Of a DNA stretch of 64,000 bases, positions 37,501 to 45,512 are shown piece by piece. How positions within the stretch are numbered: position 1 is the stretch's first letter; the number at the start of each line of letters is the position of its first letter. The stretch is from the NCBI GenBank assembly GCA_934754775.1, contig CAKVIM010000009.1:1-64000 (forward strand). The letters are read 5' to 3'. The notes beneath the pieces were generated by a model. It saw nothing but the letters and a program-made list of their open reading frames with translations. It was not told where the DNA came from and did no database searches. This DNA comes from an uncultured Candidatus Melainabacteria bacterium (lineage in GTDB: Bacteria > Cyanobacteriota > Vampirovibrionia > Gastranaerophilales > Gastranaerophilaceae). The position numbers were made by a program, and so were the translations under genes.

Positions 37501-39648
37501 CAACACTTTTGACGAATAGCCTGCTGCTTCTGTACCCTTTACGAAATTATCATAAGAAACACCCAAATTACGCTCGTGGGAAACTGCAGGCACAATGTAA
37601 TTTTTTACATCTTTCGCTTTGAGTTCGAGATAAGCCTTACGCTGTAAAGCACTATTCACCTCTTCATAAGCACGAGCCAAATCTTGCGCAGTTGATGTTT
37701 CTGTAAGCAGCGTTGAAAGATAACCACCAAATTTCTCATTGAATTGTTGAATTGCTACCTTATGTGCATTTGTTCCTTTTGCTGCATAATTGATAGCAGC
37801 TGTATAGCTCTCTAACTCAGAAACACTTTGCGCATAACTTTCCGGCATGCTTTTTATTTCTTTATTAAAGCCACGCATAAATTTTGTAGCCTCCGCAGCA
37901 GCTTTGGAGGTTTCATACAATCTGGCGATTAAAAAACCTACTGCAGAGGCAATGGCTACAACAATGTTCGCACGTGTGGCGAGACTAAGAGCTTTAAAAG
38001 CAGTTATAAGCTTGCGTATGACTTGAATAAAAGAAAGACCGGAAGCTGCTAACTTTTGCCAAGCGGCGAATAGACCTTGCGTACCAAAACCTAATATGAC
38101 AGAAGGTAATAGAAAAACGATTAATTTTAAAAGATTAATCAAATCTTTAAGTCCTTCTTTTAATACAAAAACAGCTATTGTACTCGATGTAAACTGTTTG
38201 CTAAGATCATACCATGCTTGCGCAAGTTCTTTGGTTATATCTACTGTGTTTTCATTAATAAAAGTCTTTGCCCAAAGATTATTGGCACGTTCCATCAATG
38301 CCTGTGACGTTTCCTGCTGTATAGCGTACTCGTCAAGTACGGCTGTACCCTCTCTGTAAGCCTCTGTAGATGTGCGGATATGCTTTTCAAGCATATCTAC
38401 GTTTTTCGCCATGGCCGTCATAACATTCATAAGTCGTGTACCATCAGAACCGAGGTCTTTGAATATAGGCGCAAGAGCATTCATATTACCGAGGTCGTGC
38501 ATCTTATGGAAGATTTCAAGAATTGCATCCATGGCCCTACCCTGCTTGAAATAATCATTGATGGTACCCTCTGGTATCTTCAAGGTTTTTTCTATCAGAT
38601 TATGATTCTTCTGTAATGATGAGAAGAGTTTCGTAAAGGCTGTGGCCGCAACTTCAGGAGCCAAATACATAGCATCGCTGGCAGAGCCAAGGGCTAAAAG
38701 TTGGTCGGTGGTAACACCTGCGACCTTAGACATCGCTGTCAATCGCTTAGCAAACTCAACGATATTAGTTGATGTGGCCGTACTCGTAGAAGCAAGGCGA
38801 AAAAGAGAAGACCCGACTTTATTCATTGCCTCCTCTACATTCATCTGCTTCAGCAGTCCCATATTCTCAACAATCTTACTCAAAGCGGTAAGGGCATCAG
38901 CTCCCATATCTTCTTTGAGTGCGACATTTACGACATTTGCGGCACGAGTAAACTGAGCTAATTGGTCAGCTCCTCCTTCACCAAAACCAAGCTTTGCGCC
39001 AGAATAAGCGATATCGAGCAATTCGGTTGGCGCGGTCCTGGTGTCTTGCTTATAGATTTCTTTAGTGAGCTGCTTAATATCTCCCATTGGCAAATTAGAA
39101 ACCTTGCGGATATTCGCCATCTGGTCAGAGAGCTTGTTATTAAGGCTTATCACCTCTTCTATCTTACTCTTGACCGTATTCATTATTCCGAACACACCTG
39201 CATAAGCAAACATATTACGTATAGTAGTTTTCCACGCAGAGCCATGTTTGCGGACAGCATTAGTATTCTTGTCTATTTGTCCTTGGATTTTATCAAGGTC
39301 AGACTGAGCTTTAGCAAACTGCGGATCATTAGCGGCAAGAGAATCGCGGAAGCGTCGAGCTTCAGTAGCAGCTCGACGAAGTTCACGAGTAGATGTAGAT
39401 GCAAGATTTTCGACAGCATTCTTGATACGTGTTGTAGCAGTAACCGTTTCTTTCTCTGCGTTATTAGTCGCACGTATCATCTGATTTAAGAATTGGGCTC
39501 TTTTAGAATTGCCTTTTCCTGCAGCCTCCAATTGTTTCAGCTCAGCCTTCCAACTTTTAGTCTGAGCGCGGAGCTGCTTCATCATATTCTCTGCCTGTTT
39601 AGCATTCAGAATTACCTGAATGCGTGTAATTACGTCATTTTGTGCCAT
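34543..39648 (-). CDS. Tail tape measure protein
   Basis: 1701 residues, the longest gene here; sets tail length and is ejected at infection. The N-terminal 150 residues are coiled coil (AKQAENMMKQLRAQTKSWKA), followed by a TP901-like core (AYSGAKLGFGEGGADQLAQF and ALGSASDAMYLAPEVAATAF). Hydrophobic segments occur near 515-535, 560-580 and 1480-1500. A charged Lys-rich segment (KKKKKTTDKDAKDEDKAKKD) precedes the last. A long tape protein indicates a long-tailed (siphovirus-like) virion. Confidence 0.93.
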   Translation of the reverse strand: MAQNDVITRIQVILNAKQAENMMKQLRAQTKSWKAELKQLEAAGKGNSKRAQFLNQMIRATNNAEKETVTATTRIKNAVENLASTSTRELRRAATEARRFRDSLAANDPQFAKAQSDLDKIQGQIDKNTNAVRKHGSAWKTTIRNMFAYAGVFGIMNTVKSKIEEVISLNNKLSDQMANIRKVSNLPMGDIKQLTKEIYKQDTRTAPTELLDIAYSGAKLGFGEGGADQLAQFTRAANVVNVALKEDMGADALTALSKIVENMGLLKQMNVEEAMNKVGSSLFRLASTSTATSTNIVEFAKRLTAMSKVAGVTTDQLLALGSASDAMYLAPEVAATAFTKLFSSLQKNHNLIEKTLKIPEGTINDYFKQGRAMDAILEIFHKMHDLGNMNALAPIFKDLGSDGTRLMNVMTAMAKNVDMLEKHIRTSTEAYREGTAVLDEYAIQQETSQALMERANNLWAKTFINENTVDITKELAQAWYDLSKQFTSSTIAVFVLKEGLKDLINLLKLIVFLLPSVILGFGTQGLFAAWQKLAASGLSFIQVIRKLITAFKALSLATRANIVVAIASAVGFLIARLYETSKAAAEATKFMRGFNKEIKSMPESYAQSVSELESYTAAINYAAKGTNAHKVAIQQFNEKFGGYLSTLLTETSTAQDLARAYEEVNSALQRKAYLELKAKDVKNYIVPAVSHERNLGVSYDNFVKGTEAAGYSSKVLRAFYDDHRGMGLRDMLSLLNYQMFNRPLSSNSLSAVFRRDRTMGTEDDVAGLNHKKSQDIALYALRYLRAYGSLQVRTQRVYKKYAGLSLDDNKSTEDLGSLDNKAIDKDELARLKKEHNEAVRAANEAFKNAKEQATAVVSAIDEYYTLQKDAVEQMYNDGEVTRVKADSLKEWLEQRRLQVQVEAHKALGGRENDFEGMKKTIGWGFDRVDQSSNSDASQKIMQNFNGPATYNLLARFTGGNGMPDGRSVINDINKKGAQYRLKLTEAQGKMITAVDTYFRQYDVVKDVSDDLAKQLLDMGIPFERPKNFFAGQEVKHKENSQLDGSALNLPDVTVTASSAPTIQNLLLTDFVKNGTKNYGFDVKDNKALGNWLKEFVTNGEWNAKDDADVTPTKSDFASWAKAMPDMEAWVADVPKYRNEILSFYIALVKADDDYYAKMKTNADRDKRVFAERWERSPQGAAAEQRQRSLSLQTGVEGIYGRGDSGAFFNTKEMARNNGFADTIKGDPNIMMVEEQMRTAQAKLEMMRQANADMTLIRQAEREAQDAELAYANKVNDAIKARMDLLQQWIDPLQQFSESVGEAFVKMADSASEGRDALKEATENMIRSFAKMTINMLAQQVKMEIQRALFHKRMLKSEKSYGEGMEETNKSTHKSVFKALGSFFKKKKKTTDKDAKDEDKAKKDKIKADTKLETDAANQKLEVTKTAEQGKAAILTTVGEKTTEMKTEQAAADAQITGAEAQGNVFAGIASGAAKIIGSLGIFGLPLVAVIQGLLMGLLNSALSKLFGKGKSSSSSTNTKLVTGMLTYDSGNVSAFGGAVDGKTYPVVGNDGKVYAAKPTDELATGLITEPIATMIGGKPSLIAERGPEMIIGRETTAAMMMARPDIIRDIVEFDRNRSGRTYKVYDSGNVADFTHNDSVSSPATNASDMTNIVATLQAMMPAIQSFTAQLQKPIKAETNMFGAGGLYEDFEKAQRFMRNKR

Positions 39649-39670
39649 GTTGTTTTTATATAATTCTATC

Positions 39671-39749
39671 CAAATTTAGCTATTTGCAACAGAGAATTAA
39701 GGACAAAGCCTTTTTGTCCGTTTGATGTAATACCTTATATATATATTTG
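39671..39749. promoter_or_regulatory. Divergent pair of late-class promoters
   Basis: The palindrome GGACAAA-N5-TTTGTCC (39701-39719) serves both directions. Leftward: TAAATTTG at 39678-39671, 22 bp from GGACAAA. Rightward: TATATTTG at 39742-39749, 22 bp from TTTGTCC. They drive the tape measure gene and the gene at 39770. Confidence 0.8.
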
Positions 39750-39769
39750 CATAACTAAATACAAACATC

Positions 39770-40300
39770 ATGGCAGAGGTTAAAACTATTCAAAAAGCAG
39801 TTTTTCCGTTATCGTCGATAATAAAGACGTATATGCAACAGACAACGGACGATATTCAAATGAATATCAAAACGCAAAAAATATGGCCATACGAAGTATA
39901 TCCTGGATATGCAGAGATAAACGAGCAACGTAAAGAGAAAAATCAATGGTATTCTACTGGCGAAGGTGCAAAGAGTATCAGAGGACGCATAATTAGTGCA
40001 ACACCTGATTATGTTCATGTGGAATTTACAATGCTGCAGCACATGAGATTTGCAGATATGGGTGTTGGTCAAGGAACATCATACGAAGATGTGCAGACGC
40101 AAAGAAAAGCTAACTACCGACGCAGATACATCCGTAAATGGAACCGATTTTACGAAGGTTTGAGCCACCGTCCTGCCATTATGATGACTATAAGACATTT
40201 AGGCTTCAGAATGGAAAAATATGTCGAGAACTTCTATGGTAAATCACATGTATCTGAAGTGTTCGCTTTTCCACAAGATCCTATTTATATAGATATATAA
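39770..40300 (+). CDS. Hypothetical virion/neck protein
   Basis: 176 residues, basic, with YIRKWNRFYEGLSHRPAIMM near the C-terminus. Expressed rightward from a late-class promoter shared with the tape measure gene, so a structural or assembly role (for example tail completion) is likely. No motif recognised. Confidence 0.6.
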   Translation: MAEVKTIQKAVFPLSSIIKTYMQQTTDDIQMNIKTQKIWPYEVYPGYAEINEQRKEKNQWYSTGEGAKSIRGRIISATPDYVHVEFTMLQHMRFADMGVGQGTSYEDVQTQRKANYRRRYIRKWNRFYEGLSHRPAIMMTIRHLGFRMEKYVENFYGKSHVSEVFAFPQDPIYIDI

Positions 40301-40352
40301 GTTAATAAAAACATGTTTTCATATAATCAACACAACATAAAAACATTATATT

Positions 40353-40943
40353 ATGGGAATATTTAGCATATTTAAAAGTAAAAAGCAACGAAAATTAGAC
40401 GAAATAGCAAGAGTGTCGAGTGTCTTTAAAACTCTCTTCGAGCTTCAAAAAGACGGATTGATATTATGGGAAGGCGAAAAAAGACGATTGTATATCGAGC
40501 AGCCTTTAGCTATATTAATGATGAGCAAAGAATGTAAATGGCGTGCATTCTTACACAACTGCTATCTTTGGGTATATTACCAGGAATGCGAGAGTACGGT
40601 AGAGAGCTGTATGGTAGAGGAAGAACTAAAAGCAGTAAGACGTGCTAAAAAGGTATGTCCGAACCTTAGCGTGCGAGATATAAACCGCATTAAAGCTGCC
40701 AAGCGAGAGGAAATAAGTTTTAGCGATATAGAAAAAATAGCTCCAGAGTTAAAAGCCTTTGAATTTTTCATTATTCGGAGAAATAGCGAGGCGTTACCTG
40801 GTAAGGGTGCTGACGGGGGCACGGGGGAAACAGTAGCTGGCGGAGAGCTGCAGTGCGTTGGGCAATATAATCCTGAATCAAAAACTTTCGAGATTGCGCT
40901 TTGGAAGGATGTTGAAAGATTTATCCACCAAAACAGACAATAA
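40353..40943 (+). CDS. Hypothetical protein co-expressed with 39770-40300
   Basis: 196 residues. Basic, helical N-terminus (MGIFSIFKSKKQRKLDEIAR) and a glycine-rich linker (GKGADGGTGE) near residue 150 before a small C-terminal module. 52 bp after the preceding gene and followed by a terminator. Probably structural by position. Confidence 0.6.
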   Translation: MGIFSIFKSKKQRKLDEIARVSSVFKTLFELQKDGLILWEGEKRRLYIEQPLAILMMSKECKWRAFLHNCYLWVYYQECESTVESCMVEEELKAVRRAKKVCPNLSVRDINRIKAAKREEISFSDIEKIAPELKAFEFFIIRRNSEALPGKGADGGTGETVAGGELQCVGQYNPESKTFEIALWKDVERFIHQNRQ

Positions 40944-40945
40944 AA

Positions 40946-40976
40946 AAAAGAGCTGCCTTCACAGATGGCTCTTTTC
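40946..40976 (+). terminator. Intrinsic terminator of the rightward late pair
   Basis: AAAAGAGC (40946-40953) pairs with GCTCTTTT (40968-40975), ending in the T-run. Confidence 0.8.
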
Positions 40977-41091
40977 AATATTAAAACAACCTATTAACAT
41001 TATTATAACACCACTGTTGCTACCATGGTTCGCTAACCTATGGATTGTGCAATAAAAATGTAACTATGAAACCTAATAACTAAAAAAGTAA

Positions 41092-41682
41092 CTATTTATA
41101 TTTTACCGTAGAGATGCAAAGAGGACGAGGTTGTTTAACCTCGAACTGAAAAGCAAATATCCACCAACCTGACTTAAATTGAGGCAGACTACCCCATTGA
41201 CACGTGGTGAGGTCGATACCGCGTAGCGTATTACGGATGTTGCCAGTAATAGGGAAAACACCGTCCTCGGTTGTACCGATGGTTAATGAGGGTAGACCTT
41301 TATTAGCTGCGGAATTTAGCTCCTGAAGAAAAGCCATAAAGTCCTCGCATATTTCTGCCAAGTCGACCTTGCATTCTGTTGCAGCTTCATCGTCAGACTT
41401 AAAAGTAGTTCTATTGCCCACTGTGCGCTGTTTGATTAAAAAGTATTCCGTATGCAAATAGCTGATTATCTTATCATTATTAGACAAGAGCTTTGCATCG
41501 ACGAGAGTACTATGCGCCATACATGGCGAAGCAGCGGTATTGACATTGCGCACAAACTCGTTTTCTGCATTCAGCGTGTCTACACGATAAAACGTTTTGT
41601 GCTTTTGCGTTGGGTCTGCGCTATGCGACAAAGGCTTATAGATACGAGCCCATTGCTCGAATATTTTATCAATTCTCTCCAT
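41092..41682 (-). CDS. Hypothetical protein in the holin operon
   Basis: 196 residues, no membrane segment. Overlaps the holin gene by 14 bp and ends the leftward unit. The beta-rich C-terminus (GSLPQFKSGWWIFAFQFEV) resembles tail-terminator or completion proteins of some phages, but I cannot confirm this. Confidence 0.55.
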   Translation of the reverse strand: MERIDKIFEQWARIYKPLSHSADPTQKHKTFYRVDTLNAENEFVRNVNTAASPCMAHSTLVDAKLLSNNDKIISYLHTEYFLIKQRTVGNRTTFKSDDEAATECKVDLAEICEDFMAFLQELNSAANKGLPSLTIGTTEDGVFPITGNIRNTLRGIDLTTCQWGSLPQFKSGWWIFAFQFEVKQPRPLCISTVKYK

Positions 41683-42202
41683 TGCGACGCGAATGTATTG
41701 CTTGCTTTATTTTCTCGAAAGTGTCTTCGTCCACATTCAAGTGACGTTTAGTTTTGTCTTGCAGTATTATCTGACAAGCTTTAGCCCAGGCACGCCCATT
41801 GCAAGAACTTTCATTTTCCAGAATGCTTACACCTTCAACACCACAGAATATAGCGGCAATATATGCTGCAAGATGTAGGTTGCCAAGATGAGCAAGTAAC
41901 CTTTCGTCGATAAGGTCGGCAAGAACTATGCAGGCAAATACGACCATTAAGTCTACAAACATCTTAAACATGTGCGACGACTTTAGCTTGCCATCAGCAG
42001 CTTCAGCGGTATACATCTTGCGTATTCGCCGATTCAGTCGCCAGGCTGTTATACAGTCAATGACAACTGCGTACACACACACATAGAAAATCTGCAAGCT
42101 CGGCTCAATGGTATACCATAATGCTGCCAAGCCACCTGCCACAACGCGCGTTATCGTTGGGACAAAGTTTGCGAAAGTTGGATATAAAGCGTTTTGCATC
42201 AT
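41669..42202 (-). CDS. Holin-like membrane protein
   Basis: 177 residues. Hydrophobic segments at about 13-50 (ITRVVAGGLAALWYTIEPSL, then IFYVCVYAVVIDCIT), about 80-105 (MFKMFVDLMVVFACIVLADL) and about 112-130, with a charged cytoplasmic tail. Size and topology match the phage holin family 4 / toxin-secretion holins common in Bacteroides phages, which make the lesions that trigger lysis. It is under a late-class promoter. No endolysin was found nearby. Confidence 0.75.
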   Translation of the reverse strand: MMQNALYPTFANFVPTITRVVAGGLAALWYTIEPSLQIFYVCVYAVVIDCITAWRLNRRIRKMYTAEAADGKLKSSHMFKMFVDLMVVFACIVLADLIDERLLAHLGNLHLAAYIAAIFCGVEGVSILENESSCNGRAWAKACQIILQDKTKRHLNVDEDTFEKIKQAIHSRRNGEN

Positions 42203-42220
42203 TTATTATTTTATTTAATG

Positions 42221-42257
42221 CAAAGATACAAAACGCTTCATTTATGGTAAGGACAAA
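42221..42257 (-). promoter_or_regulatory. Late-class phage promoter before the holin operon
   Basis: On the minus strand TTTGTCC (42257-42251), 22 bp, then TATCTTTG (42228-42221). The upstream word lies just past the stop codon of the PAPS-reductase-like gene. Confidence 0.78.
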
Positions 42258-42258
42258 A

Positions 42259-43545
42259 TTAATCGTCAAAATCGAAATCAAAGGTCAACTGCAAAAACTT
42301 ATCACTATACCAGCGCTTATAGCTTTTGCCAGATATCCACCAGTCAAAGATGTTCTCCGCTATTTCGGTTTCTTGCTCCTCTGTCAAGCGGTCAGAAGAG
42401 GAGCTGTCAGAAAAAAAGTGTTCGGTAAGTTTCCATATTCCTCGATTCTGTTGTTTTGCTCTCCCAATATCCTTTTTTGGTAGCCATTGGGTTGGCGTTT
42501 GCAACCGACTCTTTGCGATGGTATACCTTGGATTTGGGCTTCCGATAATTTTGCCATCCCCAATGTTCCGGATCGGGATGATTGATATAGCCGCCTGCGT
42601 CCAAAGCAATGCTCTGACGTTTTGGAGAGGCATCCAGTCCTGCGGATGTTCCACCAGATATATTCTTTTTTGAAGAGCCCCCCCGTTTCGGATGGCTTTT
42701 ATAGCTTTTATCCAATTACGTTTAACATGAGGATATCGGGCAAGTTCTTTTTGCTTTTGTTTTACCGAAGACATAGGACAGCAGATGCAGCCAATACGTG
42801 TATATCCTTGGTCGTAAAGCTCACAATGAGCAACGCCTAACTTATTTAGGAATTCCCACACATTAGCAAAAGTCCAATGGATAATTGGTGAAATAAGAAG
42901 AGTTTCTTTGCCATACAAACATCCAAGGGTTCGCTCACCTGAAGCAGTAACTATTGACACACTTTTGCTGTTTTTGGACTTCCGCTTTTTAGAATTACGC
43001 TTTTTGCGAAATTCATCAAGTCCTTCAAGTGTGCCACTAAATTTTTGATTACTTATCTCAACTTCGTTTCTTTTAGCTCGACGACTTGATTCTGCATGGC
43101 GAATACCTATCAACGTAACCTTACCTGCACCTGCATGCTCTTTGTATTCATTGCAACACCAACGAACACGCTGTGTTGGCAATATCTGTTTCTCGACCGC
43201 ATACTGATATATACTTTTCTTCGGTTTTATAAGCTGTACATCTGGATATTGTTGCTTTACAAAACGAATGACTTCAGGAGGATCTACAGACGTTAGATTC
43301 ATGTGGGCTACAAACTTAACACCAGCAAGTTTAGCAACATGATATAAACATTGACTATCTTTGCCGCCACTAAATGCAAGAAAGTACCCCCCCGTAGCAT
43401 CATAAGATAAAGCAAGCTTTTCAGCTTTCTGCAAAAGCTGAATGCTATATAGCAACTTATTTTGCAAAGCAATGCTAAGCCGCGGAAGAAAACTCTGCAG
43501 CTTAACATCTAATTGCGAATTAATAAACTCATTATTATTATCCAT
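42259..43545 (-). CDS. PAPS-reductase-like ATP pyrophosphatase family protein
   Basis: 428 residues. The PP-loop SGGKDS at 59-64 and the Cys-rich motifs WCCNEYKE and CICCPM place it in the phosphoadenosine phosphosulfate reductase family, common on Bacteroidetes phages; in phages its substrate is unclear (sulfur or nucleotide/DNA modification are suggested). The C-terminal end (IFDWWISGKSYKRWY) is family-typical. Two 7-nt G tracts occur: one (43387-43393) just before the PP-loop, one (42678-42684) before a stretch of about 280 bp that is open in all three frames, so a pair of frameshifts cannot be excluded. Confidence 0.78.
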   Translation of the reverse strand: MDNNNEFINSQLDVKLQSFLPRLSIALQNKLLYSIQLLQKAEKLALSYDATGGYFLAFSGGKDSQCLYHVAKLAGVKFVAHMNLTSVDPPEVIRFVKQQYPDVQLIKPKKSIYQYAVEKQILPTQRVRWCCNEYKEHAGAGKVTLIGIRHAESSRRAKRNEVEISNQKFSGTLEGLDEFRKKRNSKKRKSKNSKSVSIVTASGERTLGCLYGKETLLISPIIHWTFANVWEFLNKLGVAHCELYDQGYTRIGCICCPMSSVKQKQKELARYPHVKRNWIKAIKAIRNGGALQKRIYLVEHPQDWMPLQNVRALLWTQAAISIIPIRNIGDGKIIGSPNPRYTIAKSRLQTPTQWLPKKDIGRAKQQNRGIWKLTEHFFSDSSSSDRLTEEQETEIAENIFDWWISGKSYKRWYSDKFLQLTFDFDFDD

Positions 43546-43831
43546 TTTCTGTTTTAAGTTTTATCACGAAAAAGTCCGTACCTAACCATTCTTCAGGACA
43601 TAAGCCCATCTTCGGCTTACCGATAGAAATACTCTCAATTTCTTTTTCTATTCGTGGACTATCCTTACGACGTCCATTAATAAAAAGAGCGTGAGTAAAC
43701 TCTTTAGCATGCTGCAAAAAACGGTTCATCCAATATGGCTTAATCACCCGATAATCCTCAGTCTTCTCGCCAAGCGCAATCATATCAAACCATTGCTTTT
43801 TAATCGTGAGTTTCAAAACTTTCTTTTCCAT
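43538..43831 (-). CDS. ASCH-domain protein
   Basis: 97 residues. KVLKLTIKKQWFDMIALGEK followed by TEDYRVIKPYW is the ASCH signature, a PUA-like fold that binds RNA or modified nucleotides. Overlaps the PAPS-reductase-like gene by 8 bp, so the two are likely used together. Possibly linked to nucleic acid modification. Confidence 0.8.
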   Translation of the reverse strand: MEKKVLKLTIKKQWFDMIALGEKTEDYRVIKPYWMNRFLQHAKEFTHALFINGRRKDSPRIEKEIESISIGKPKMGLCPEEWLGTDFFVIKLKTENG

Positions 43832-44228
43832 TTTTTTTATTTTGCTTTAATTTATACGCCTTCCAATCAACAAGCTCGTGACGAGAATCTATCCAACATA
43901 TAGACGTTAAAGGAATTGCCATAACATGAACATCATCTCCATAAGTAGAAACCTTTAACATGATTTCGCCATCAGAAAAATCGCTGTCAAGAGTCGCACC
44001 AGTATAGCGTTTATGTTCAAATCCTCCTATACAATCGTTTCGTAGCGTCACAACATCCCCATTAATAAGATGTATATCAACGAAAGTTTCACAATAACTC
44101 ACAGGTCTTTTTATTAAATCATCCAAAGTGATATCGCTTTTATATGGGCTGTCTATTTTTAGTGACTCCATGGCCTCAGTGATTTCTTCCGCCAGTTGCT
44201 TTATATGCTTAGCCGTTATATTTTTCAT
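43800..44228 (-). CDS. Hypothetical accessory protein
   Basis: 142 residues; helical N-terminus, then beta-rich (VDIHLINGDVVTLRNDC). Overlaps the ASCH gene by 32 bp and the next upstream gene by 4 bp. Function unknown. Confidence 0.55.
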   Translation of the reverse strand: MKNITAKHIKQLAEEITEAMESLKIDSPYKSDITLDDLIKRPVSYCETFVDIHLINGDVVTLRNDCIGGFEHKRYTGATLDSDFSDGEIMLKVSTYGDDVHVMAIPLTSICWIDSRHELVDWKAYKLKQNKKNGKESFETHD

Positions 44229-44497
44229 TCTGTCCGCTTATTATATTTAAATCTATGCTCTTTACAAAATTGATCACAAAATCGTAGTTTCTTTTTCTTT
44301 TCACACCATCCGCTACCATTTGCTGATTCATATAAGAATGAAACGCAATTTCCGCAACAATCATCATTTCTCTTACGTCCATAAATGACTACTTCCAATA
44401 TAGGGAATACGAATATTTCCTCAAAACGTTCAAGAATGCGCTTGCCCGTAAAGAATGACACGATTATTAAAAGACCATGTACGCAAGAATAAGGCAC
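44225..44497 (-). CDS. Small protein with hydrophobic N-terminus and Cys cluster
   Basis: 90 residues from a GTG; the start is uncertain because the frame is open further upstream and would lengthen the N-terminal hydrophobic segment (CVHGLLIIVSFFTG). The second half has CCGNC, GWC, and FCDQFC, enough for a zinc or iron-sulfur site. Similar Cys-rich small proteins occur in Bacteroides phage early regions. Confidence 0.55.
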   Translation of the reverse strand: MPYSCVHGLLIIVSFFTGKRILERFEEIFVFPILEVVIYGRKRNDDCCGNCVSFLYESANGSGWCEKKKKLRFCDQFCKEHRFKYNKRTE

Positions 44498-44539
44498 TGA
44501 TAATACAAGGAATATAATTCCAAAAAAAGATTCTCTTTA

Positions 44540-44956
44540 TCATATTGTTTCTTCAATTTCTTTATTTATTACTTTAATTTTTATAGGCTCACCACTATCT
44601 GCACAACGTAAAGTTTCTGAGGTGTATACATTGTCTATACCTTCTATAAGATTACGTTGATGATAAATCTCTCGATATAGATAGTATGATTGAGCAATAA
44701 ATTTTCGTTGCGCCTCATTAGGGCAACCACTTCCGCTCCAGTCATAACTTGCTCCACAACCTAAACCAGGAGTAACTAAAAAATGCAAATTTTGAAGTTT
44801 CTTACGCAGACTATAGTCTTCCATATCAATACTCCGCAAAACATTATAAAGCTCCGTCTGCCCTGCAGCAAATCTATGGCAATCTTCAACACACTGAGCC
44901 ATCAGCATCATCTGATCCTCTGTTAGAGTTATTTGATATTTCTTTGTTTTGTTCAT
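44540..44956 (-). CDS. Hypothetical accessory protein
   Basis: 138 residues. Helical first half (MMLMAQCVEDCHRFAAGQTE), then a GCGASYDWSGSGC segment. Its ATG overlaps the TGA of the upstream small gene (ATGA), showing translational coupling. Function unknown. Confidence 0.6.
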   Translation of the reverse strand: MNKTKKYQITLTEDQMMLMAQCVEDCHRFAAGQTELYNVLRSIDMEDYSLRKKLQNLHFLVTPGLGCGASYDWSGSGCPNEAQRKFIAQSYYLYREIYHQRNLIEGIDNVYTSETLRCADSGEPIKIKVINKEIEETI

Positions 44957-45126
44957 AATCCTACTAATCTTTTCCTCAATTTATAACCCTTCCATTTTTC
45001 AAACTTTTTTGAAGCTTGCGTGATACGATAATCCGTCTTGTCTGCTTTTACAAATTTGTTAATCCAATATGGGGACATTTTACCTATTGGTCGATTCCAT
45101 ATCTTCTTAGCTAATCTAATCTTCAT
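44953..45126 (-). CDS. Small basic protein
   Basis: 57 residues (MKIRLAKKIWNRPIGKMSPY...), strongly basic with Trp/Tyr residues. Overlaps both neighbours by 4 bp (ATGA junctions), which argues for a real gene. The MKIRLAKKI start is like a small protein common on Bacteroides phages and mobile elements. Function unknown. Confidence 0.65.
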   Translation of the reverse strand: MKIRLAKKIWNRPIGKMSPYWINKFVKADKTDYRITQASKKFEKWKGYKLRKRLVGL

Positions 45127-45509
45127 ACACTACTTATTTTATAAATTTCACATGTCCCCTCATAAATTGTGTCATTTGTATCGATGGCTTTATATTGCGA
45201 AATGGTAATAAAATCGTTTTCCATCATTTTTTTAACAATTCCATCACACACACTTTCTATTACTCTATTCCTCAGTAGTTCCATACTATATTTATCATAG
45301 CAAAAGTATTGCATTTCAAATTGTGACACAACAACCCTTGAATGAAACTTGAAAGCTTGTGGTTTTATATATTTAACCTCTATCTTTGATTTGATGTCAA
45401 GTTTGGCTGCTAACCATTTTTTCCATTTTGGCTTAACATCTTCTCCATCTAAGCAAGCGAGTAATATATAAATAATACTAACACTTATATATAAAATTGC
45501 CATTCCCAT
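45123..45509 (-). CDS. Membrane-anchored hypothetical protein
   Basis: 128 residues; one N-terminal transmembrane segment (AILYISVSIIYILLACL), then a basic linker and a soluble domain. ATGA overlap with the next gene. Function unknown. Confidence 0.55.
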   Translation of the reverse strand: MGMAILYISVSIIYILLACLDGEDVKPKWKKWLAAKLDIKSKIEVKYIKPQAFKFHSRVVVSQFEMQYFCYDKYSMELLRNRVIESVCDGIVKKMMENDFITISQYKAIDTNDTIYEGTCEIYKISSV

Positions 45510-45512
45510 ACG

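Noticed and set aside
42407..42715. Separate gene in the alternative frame of the PAPS-reductase-like gene
   Set aside because: It has no start context or independent promoter; reported as an anomaly rather than annotated.
42259..43545. DndC phosphorothioation gene
   Set aside because: No DndB, D or E neighbours and the Cys arrangement differs; general PAPS-reductase family is the safer call.
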